Shown here: positions 59,371-64,000 of the stretch, piece after piece | Numbering within the stretch: the stretch's first letter is position 1 | How the letters are laid out: the number at the start of each line of letters is the position of its first letter | NCBI RefSeq assembly: GCF_014656055.1 | Contig: NZ_BNBR01000001.1 | Span: forward strand, 1,426,001 to 1,490,000 | DNA length: 64,000 nt | Reading direction: 5' to 3' | Source: Streptomyces griseosporeus | GTDB lineage: Bacteria > Actinomycetota > Actinomycetes > Streptomycetales > Streptomycetaceae | Program-made: the position numbers and the translations under genes | Notes under the pieces: generated by a model | Seen by the model: the letters and a program-made list of their open reading frames with translations, nothing else | The model's database searches: none | What the model was told of the DNA's origin: nothing

Positions 59371-59790
59371 TCACCCTTCGGCGACCTCCGCGTACAGCTG
59401 GGAGAGTTCGGGCACCCCGCTCCCGGCCCAGCCGAGACCGGCCCGCACCACGTCGACCTCCCGCCCGGAGGCCAGCCGCACGAAGGGTTCCTGCCCCGGG
59501 CGGATCACCCAGGCCGCCCCGGGCACCGTGCGCACGATGACGGTGCCGAGATAGAGCCCGGCGTCGTGCCCCAGCTCGGGCAGCGTCTCCGCGTCGTCCC
59601 GCCAGCCCGGCACCAGCTGGTCCAGCTTCTCCAGGGACACGGCCGTGTCGTCGAGTTCGACGCCCTCCCGCACCGCCTGGGAGCGCAGCAGCCCGCACTC
59701 GGCGAGCAGGTCGGCGACCGCCTCGGGGTCCGCGAAGGACGCCGGGGCGCCGGTCTTCTTGCGCCGGTTGCCCAGAAAAGGGATGTTCAT
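59371..59790 (-). CDS. DUF6278-like small protein
   Basis: A 139-residue cytoplasmic protein starting MNIPFLGNRRKK, with LLAECGLLRSQAVREGVELDD, LDQLVPGWRDD, LGHDAGLYLGTVIVRTVPGAAW and VRLASGREVDVV. The pattern matches a streptomycete family (DUF6278) with no known activity. ATG 59790 is used; longer upstream frames have no family-like sequence. Divergent from the secreted SGNH hydrolase. Confidence 0.82.
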   Translation of the reverse strand: MNIPFLGNRRKKTGAPASFADPEAVADLLAECGLLRSQAVREGVELDDTAVSLEKLDQLVPGWRDDAETLPELGHDAGLYLGTVIVRTVPGAAWVIRPGQEPFVRLASGREVDVVRAGLGWAGSGVPELSQLYAEVAEG

Positions 59791-59881
59791 AGGCCCAGCG
59801 TGGCACCGGGCCCCCGGCGGACACCACAGGCGCGCGGCCGCCACGGACGGCCGATTTGCCCCCTTCCCCTCGCACGCCTCG

Positions 59882-59910
59882 TTGACGAGCCCCAGGCGGC
59901 TCCCTAGCTT
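59882..59910 (+). promoter_or_regulatory. Promoter of the SGNH hydrolase gene
   Basis: TTGACG (59882-59887), exactly 17 bases, TAGCTT (59905-59910): a good vegetative promoter, start near 59917, about 50-base leader with AAGGAG 8 bases before GTG 59968. Confidence 0.78.
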
Positions 59911-59967
59911 CTCGGTGCGTGTCCGCACCGTCGCGGAGCGTGATCGGTGAGCGGAAGGAGTCCGTAC

Positions 59968-61731
59968 GTGCGCCGAGGTCTACGGGGTCTGGTGGTGGCC
60001 CTCGTCCTGTGCCTGGTGGGCGCGGTCCCGGCGGTCTCCGCCGCGGCGGGCGCGGCCCGGGCCCGGGTCCCGCTCCCGCTGGAGCTGCTGTTCGACAACC
60101 GTGCCGTCAGTGACGACGCCCAGCCCGCGCAGGCCGACTTCGACGGCGCGGGTGGTTCCCTGTCGGCCCGGACGCTGACGGCGGCGGGCTGGACGCCCGG
60201 GCGGGAGCTGACCGTCCAGGGCGCCCGGCTGACCTGGCCGCGCAGCGCGCCGGGCGAGCCCGACAACGTGCGTGCTGCCGGACAGCAGGTCCACGTCACC
60301 GGGCACGGCGACGCCCTGGCCTTCCTCGTCGCGGGCACGGCCGGCGCCGACACCCGCGGCACGGGCACGGTGGCGTACGCCGACGGCACCGGCTCGCCGT
60401 ACCTGCTGACCGCGCCCGACTGGCGCACCGGGCCGCTCGCGACCAAGGCGGTGGCGCTGCCGTACCGGAACACACCGGGCGGGACCCTCGCCGAGCGGGT
60501 GCGGCTGTACGTGGTGACGGTGCCCGTCCTGCCGGACCGGGAGGTCGCCTCTGTGACCCTGCCGTACGCGCCCGACCTGCATGTCTTCGCGGTGTCGGTG
60601 CGGGAGCGGGCGGCCGGCTGGACCGGCAGCTGGGCGCGGTCGACCGGCGGGTACGCGCCGGTGGGGCCGTGGACCGACCGGACGCTGCGGCTGGTGGTGC
60701 ACACCTCGGCGGGCGGGCCGCGGGTGCGGCTGCGGTTCGACAACACCTTCGCCGCGGCGCCGGTCAGGATCGGCGCGGCGACGGTGGCGGTGCGGGACGC
60801 GGGCGCGGCGGCCCGGGGCACGCCGGTGCGGCTGGCGTTCGGCGGCGCGCCCGGCGTGGAGATCCCGGCGGGCGCGCAGGCGGTCAGCGATCCGCTCGGC
60901 TTCGCGGTGCCCGCCGACGCCGATCTGCTGGTCAGCTTCCATCTGCCGGGGACGGTGACGGCGGTGCCGGTGCACCAGGTGGCGGTGCAGCGGTCGTATC
61001 TGAGCGGGGCCGGTGACCACACGGGGGAGGCTGAGGCGACGGCGTACACCTCGACGCTGACCTCGTGGCCGCTGCTGACCGGCGTCGACGTCGGTGGCGG
61101 GCCCGGCTCGGTGGTCGCGCTCGGCGACTCGATCACCGACGGGCACCGGTCCACTCCGGACACCAACCGGCGCTGGCCCGACGTGCTGGCGGACCGGCTG
61201 CTGGGGCAGAGCGACGTCCCGCACTACGGCGTGCTCAACCACGGCGTCGGCGGCAACCGCGTGGTGACCGACCGCTACCCGGGCGACGGCGTCTCCACGG
61301 ACCAGTCCGGGGTGAGCGCCCTGCACCGCCTGGACCGGGACGTGTTCGCGCAGTCGTCGGTGCGGACGGTGGTCGTCTTCGAGGGCGTCAACGACCTGCT
61401 GTCGGGGACGCGGGCCCCGGACATCACCGCCGGCCTGGCGGAGATCGCCGAGCGGGCGCACGCCCGCGGGCTTCGGGTGCTGGCGGCGACGATCCTGCCC
61501 TGCGAGGGCTGGGGCACCTGCACGGCCGCCGTCGAGAGCGAGCGGGCCGCGGTCAACACCTGGATCCGCGCGGGCGCCGTGTTCGACGCGGTGCTCGACT
61601 TCGACGCCGTGGTGCGCGACCCGGCCCGGCCGACGCGCATTCTCCCGGTGTACGACGGCGGGGACCATCTGCACCCCGGGGACGCCGGGCTGGCGGCGCT
61701 GGCGCGGTCGGTGGACCTGCGGCTGCTGTGA
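59968..61731 (+). CDS. Secreted SGNH/GDSL hydrolase
   Basis: A 587-residue exported esterase-like protein. Signal peptide about residues 1-30 (RRGLRGLVVALVLCLVGAVPA). The first ~370 residues are beta-rich accessory domains; the C-terminal ~215 are the SGNH hydrolase: S388 in ALGDSITDG (block I), Gly in NHGVGGNRV (block II), GVNDLL (block III) and Asp-xx-His in GGDHLHPGD (block V). GTG 59968 has AAGGAG 8 bases upstream; GTG 59947 would add seven residues without a site. Probable extracellular ester/acetyl-sugar hydrolase. Confidence 0.93.
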   Translation: MRRGLRGLVVALVLCLVGAVPAVSAAAGAARARVPLPLELLFDNRAVSDDAQPAQADFDGAGGSLSARTLTAAGWTPGRELTVQGARLTWPRSAPGEPDNVRAAGQQVHVTGHGDALAFLVAGTAGADTRGTGTVAYADGTGSPYLLTAPDWRTGPLATKAVALPYRNTPGGTLAERVRLYVVTVPVLPDREVASVTLPYAPDLHVFAVSVRERAAGWTGSWARSTGGYAPVGPWTDRTLRLVVHTSAGGPRVRLRFDNTFAAAPVRIGAATVAVRDAGAAARGTPVRLAFGGAPGVEIPAGAQAVSDPLGFAVPADADLLVSFHLPGTVTAVPVHQVAVQRSYLSGAGDHTGEAEATAYTSTLTSWPLLTGVDVGGGPGSVVALGDSITDGHRSTPDTNRRWPDVLADRLLGQSDVPHYGVLNHGVGGNRVVTDRYPGDGVSTDQSGVSALHRLDRDVFAQSSVRTVVVFEGVNDLLSGTRAPDITAGLAEIAERAHARGLRVLAATILPCEGWGTCTAAVESERAAVNTWIRAGAVFDAVLDFDAVVRDPARPTRILPVYDGGDHLHPGDAGLAALARSVDLRLL

Positions 61732-61743
61732 CGCCGGCGGGCG

Positions 61744-61767
61744 CGGCCCCCGAAAACGCGGGGGCCG
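61744..61767. terminator. Bidirectional terminator between SGNH hydrolase and xthA
   Basis: CGGCCCCCG (61744-61752) pairs perfectly with CGGGGGCCG (61759-61767) around AAAACG, between convergent genes. On the minus strand the loop reads CGTTTT; no long T-tract follows. Confidence 0.7.
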
Positions 61768-61771
61768 TCGC

Positions 61772-62551
61772 TCAGACGTCCAGGTCGACGACGACGGGCG
61801 CGTGGTCGGAGGCGCCCTTGCCCTTGCGCTCCTCGCGGTCGACGTAGGCGTCCTTGACGGCCTGGGCGAACGGGTCGTTGCCGTACACCAGGTCGATGCG
61901 CATGCCGCGGTTCTTCGGGAAGCAGAGCTGGCGGTAGTCCCAGTAGGTGAACGGGTGCTCGTACTTCAGCGGGCGCGGCACCACGTCGTTCAGCCCGGCG
62001 TCGCGCAGGGCGGCGAGCGCGGCCCGCTCGGCGGCGGTGACGTGGGTGGAGCCCTCGAAGGCGGCCGGGTCGAAGACGTCGTCGTCGGTCGGCGCCACGT
62101 TGTAGTCGCCGAGGACGGCGAACGGGCGGCTGCCCCGCGCGTCGTCCGCGACGGCGGCCTTGAGCGCCTGGAACCACTGGAGCTTGTACTGGTAGTGCGG
62201 GTGGGCGACCTCGCGGCCGTTCGGCACGTACACCGACCAGACGCGGACCGGGCCGCAGGTGGCGGAGAGGGCGCGGGGCTCGACCACGCCGTCGAAGCCG
62301 GGGTCGCCGGGCAGGCCCTTGACGACGTCCTCGATGCCGACGCGGGAGAGCACCGCCACGCCGTTCCACCGGCCGGTGGCGTGGACCGCCGCCTCGTAGC
62401 CCAGTTCGCGCAGCTCGTCGAACGGGAACTGCTCCTCGCCGACCTTGGCCTCCTGCAGGCACAGCACGTCGGTGCCGCTGCTCTCCAGCCAGGCGAGCAG
62501 CCTTGGGAGGCGGGCGGTGATCGAGTTCACGTTCCAGGTCGCGATACGCAT
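61772..62551 (-). CDS. xthA: Exodeoxyribonuclease III / AP endonuclease
   Basis: A 259-residue EEP-fold nuclease cutting DNA at abasic sites and degrading 3' ends. Catalytic motifs: WNVNSITAR, LQEAKV (metal Glu), the Tyr in VYVPNG, GDYNVAPTDDDV, and C-terminal SDHAPV (Asp-His). It works after glycosylases such as the AlkA fusion encoded at 18311. ATG 62551; two further minus-strand genes lie upstream. Confidence 0.96.
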   Translation of the reverse strand: MRIATWNVNSITARLPRLLAWLESSGTDVLCLQEAKVGEEQFPFDELRELGYEAAVHATGRWNGVAVLSRVGIEDVVKGLPGDPGFDGVVEPRALSATCGPVRVWSVYVPNGREVAHPHYQYKLQWFQALKAAVADDARGSRPFAVLGDYNVAPTDDDVFDPAAFEGSTHVTAAERAALAALRDAGLNDVVPRPLKYEHPFTYWDYRQLCFPKNRGMRIDLVYGNDPFAQAVKDAYVDREERKGKGASDHAPVVVDLDV

Positions 62552-62604
62552 GCCTCACAACCTACCGGGCGGCACTGACAACGCGGTCCCGCCCGGTCCC
62601 CGGC

Positions 62605-63240
62605 TCACAGCTCGGCGGCGTCGCCCGGGGTCAGGCGCAGGTGCTCGGCCCCGCCGAGGGCGCCGATCTGGCGGTCGTAGATCGGCCGGGCGAGGTCGGT
62701 GAGCAGGGCGTCGTGGATGTCGTAGGCCCGGCGCGGGGCGACCTCGCGGACGTAGTCGATGACCTCCGAGATCTTGTTCCAGGGCGCGTGCACCGGCAGC
62801 ATCAGCGTCTCCACGGGCAGGCCGGGGACGGTGAGCGCGTCGCCGGGGTGGAAGACCTTGCCGCCGTCGATCAGGTAGCCGACGTTGGTGATGCGCGGGA
62901 TGTCCGGGTGGATGACGGCGTGCAGTTCGCCGTGGACCTGCACGTCGAAGCCGGCCGCGGTGAACGTGTCGCCGTGGCCGACGGTGTGCACGCGGCCCGG
63001 GAAGGCCGCCGCCAGCTGCTCGGCGACCGCCCTCAGCGTCCAGACCTCGGCGGCCGGCTCGGCCTCCAGGGCGGCGCGCAGCCGGCCCTCGTCGAAGTGG
63101 TCGGGGTGCTCGTGGGTGACGAGGATCGCGTGGGCGCCGACGGCGGCGTCGGGCTCGCTGAACCCGCCCGGGTCCACGACGAGCGTGCGTCCGTCCTTCT
63201 CCAGGCGGACGCAGGCGTGCGACATCTTCGTGAGCTTCAT
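62605..63240 (-). CDS. MBL-fold (UlaG-like) metallohydrolase
   Basis: A 211-residue metallo-beta-lactamase-fold protein. Zn/Mn ligands: HACVRLEKDG start, THEHPDHFDEG (HxHxDH), HPGDAL (Asp) and IHDALL (His). The short, N-terminally compact form resembles UlaG-like lactonases and uncharacterised streptomycete hydrolases. ATG 63240 (MKLTKMSH) has a GGAG just upstream; upstream codons lack family-like sequence. 38 bases downstream of the PcaL-type gene, possibly co-transcribed. Confidence 0.92.
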   Translation of the reverse strand: MKLTKMSHACVRLEKDGRTLVVDPGGFSEPDAAVGAHAILVTHEHPDHFDEGRLRAALEAEPAAEVWTLRAVAEQLAAAFPGRVHTVGHGDTFTAAGFDVQVHGELHAVIHPDIPRITNVGYLIDGGKVFHPGDALTVPGLPVETLMLPVHAPWNKISEVIDYVREVAPRRAYDIHDALLTDLARPIYDRQIGALGGAEHLRLTPGDAAEL

Positions 63241-63278
63241 GGCTCCATCCTGCCTGCCGGGCGGCGTGCCCCGGCGGC

Positions 63279-64000
63279 TCACTCGACGGGGGTGGTCTCC
63301 TCACGGATGACCTGCTGGGCCACCCGGAAGGCGCGGTGCGCGGCGGGGACGCCGCAGTGGACGGCCGTCTGGAGCAGCACCTCCTTGATCTCGTCGGGGG
63401 TGAGACCGCCCCGGAGCGCGGCGCGGGTGTGCGGCGCCAGCTCCTCGGCGTGCCCGGCGGCGACCAGCGCGGCGAGGGTGACGACGCTGCGCGTGCGGCG
63501 GTCCAGGCCCGGCCGGTCCCAGATCTCTCCCCAGGCGTAGCGGGTGACGAAGTCCTGGAAGTCGGCGGAGAAGGCGTCGGCCTGCGCCAGCTCGCGGTCG
63601 ACGTGGGCGTCGCCGAGGACCTCGCGGCGGATCTTGATGCCGGTGTCGTAGGGGTCGGGCCGCCCGGCCGGCGCGGGGTCGGCGGGGGCGGGCGCGATCT
63701 CGGCGATCGGCTGGACCTGCGCGGGCTGCGCCGGCGCCGGCTTGGCGAGGGCCGCCGGGAGGGCGGTCTGGCCGGTGGCGGAGTCGAAGACCGGCTGCCA
63801 GGCGGTGGAGAAGTGCGTCACCAGCAGGTCGGTCACGGCGGCGGGCTGCTCGACCGGCACCAGGTGGGAGGCGCCGGGTACGACGGCGAGGCGGGCGTCG
63901 GGGATCCCGGCGACCAGGGTGCGTGCCTCGGCGGGACCGGTGACCTGGTCCTCCGAGCCGACGAGCACCAGCGTCGGCACGCCCACCCTGCCCAGCTCGG
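63279..64000 (-). CDS. pcaL: 3-oxoadipate enol-lactonase / 4-carboxymuconolactone decarboxylase fusion (5' end cut off)
   Basis: The visible ~240 residues, open at the right edge, contain the end of an alpha/beta hydrolase (VGVPTLVLVGSEDQVTGP with the catalytic Asp, VPGASHLVPVEQP with His), a Pro/Ala-rich linker, and a complete C-terminal carboxymuconolactone decarboxylase domain (YDTGIKIRREVLGDAHVDREL, WGEIWDRPGLDRRTRS, GLTPDEIKEVLLQTAVHCGVPAAHRAF). This is the PcaL (PcaDC) architecture of actinomycetes, two steps of the protocatechuate branch of the beta-ketoadipate pathway. The Ser nucleophile lies outside the window. Confidence 0.93.
   Translation of the reverse strand, partial: ELGRVGVPTLVLVGSEDQVTGPAEARTLVAGIPDARLAVVPGASHLVPVEQPAAVTDLLVTHFSTAWQPVFDSATGQTALPAALAKPAPAQPAQVQPIAEIAPAPADPAPAGRPDPYDTGIKIRREVLGDAHVDRELAQADAFSADFQDFVTRYAWGEIWDRPGLDRRTRSVVTLAALVAAGHAEELAPHTRAALRGGLTPDEIKEVLLQTAVHCGVPAAHRAFRVAQQVIREETTPVE

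Overview
The window is high-GC (about 72-74 %) chromosomal DNA of a Streptomyces or very close actinomycete. This rests on the codon bias, the GTG/TTG starts, the many short or absent 5' leaders, the two rare TTA codons (a bldA signature), and families such as DUF4190, DUF6278, NmtR-type sensors, TAP-like proteases and F420-type LLM oxidoreductases. It looks like an ordinary chromosome arm: no insertion sequence, prophage, CRISPR array, rRNA or tRNA was seen.

Layout. 1-1939: end of a TAP-like hydrolase, a RidA/GNAT pair and a TTA-containing HEAT-repeat protein. 2313-11583: a complete-looking ethylmalonyl-CoA pathway block (double 3-hydroxyacyl-CoA dehydrogenase, TetR regulator, then the ccr - ethylmalonyl-CoA mutase - beta-methylmalyl-CoA lyase - MaoC hydratase - acyl-CoA dehydrogenase operon), which turns acetyl-CoA into C4/C5 CoA esters for anaplerosis and polyketide extender units. 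11754-13248: psd-pssA phospholipid genes. 13319-17298: glycerate kinase, then an ADP-ribosylglycohydrolase/Nudix pair, a small RHH protein and a sirtuin. 17424-23381: DUF4190 protein, Ogt, Ada-AlkA fusion, a P1B-4 metal ATPase divergent from an NmtR-like sensor, and an MFS exporter. 23378-28848: dihydrolipoyl dehydrogenase and a large Tat-exported GH2 beta-galactosidase with an inserted lectin-like domain.

29081-40711 is mixed: a 20-bp minisatellite, msrA, a TTA-containing methyltransferase, a macrodomain protein, an FAD oxidoreductase, an inositol-monophosphatase-like protein, a gamma-glutamyltransferase homologue, a domain-permuted lipoate ligase, a NarL-type two-component pair, a CxxC alkylhydroperoxidase-like protein and a secreted DUF3558-like protein. 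40752-49609 is a pyrimidine/hydantoin catabolic island on the minus strand: NCS1 permease, LLM (F420-type) oxidoreductase, dihydropyrimidinase/hydantoinase, two beta-ureidopropionase paralogues, a PucR regulator and an omega-aminotransferase. 49728-64000: a repeat-rich protein, an XRE regulator divergent from methionine aminopeptidase, a ClpC-like AAA+ unfoldase, secreted gamma-glutamyltransferase, an orphan amino-acid ABC ATPase, DUF6278, a secreted SGNH hydrolase, exonuclease III, an MBL-fold hydrolase and the end of a PcaL-type fusion.

The most interesting signals are regulatory or combinational. A palindrome sits exactly in the spacer of the ccr promoter. The pyrimidine island has two different site arrays: four CACCG direct repeats about three helical turns apart, and a CTCTACG inverted repeat over a strong promoter start. 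An LLM/F420 enzyme stands where a dihydropyrimidine dehydrogenase would be expected. There is an ADP-ribose/NAD gene group, a palindrome shared by the divergent xre/map promoters, and a double dehydrogenase whose first half lacks two catalytic-site residues. All functional statements are homology and motif recognition by eye; nothing was searched or computed.
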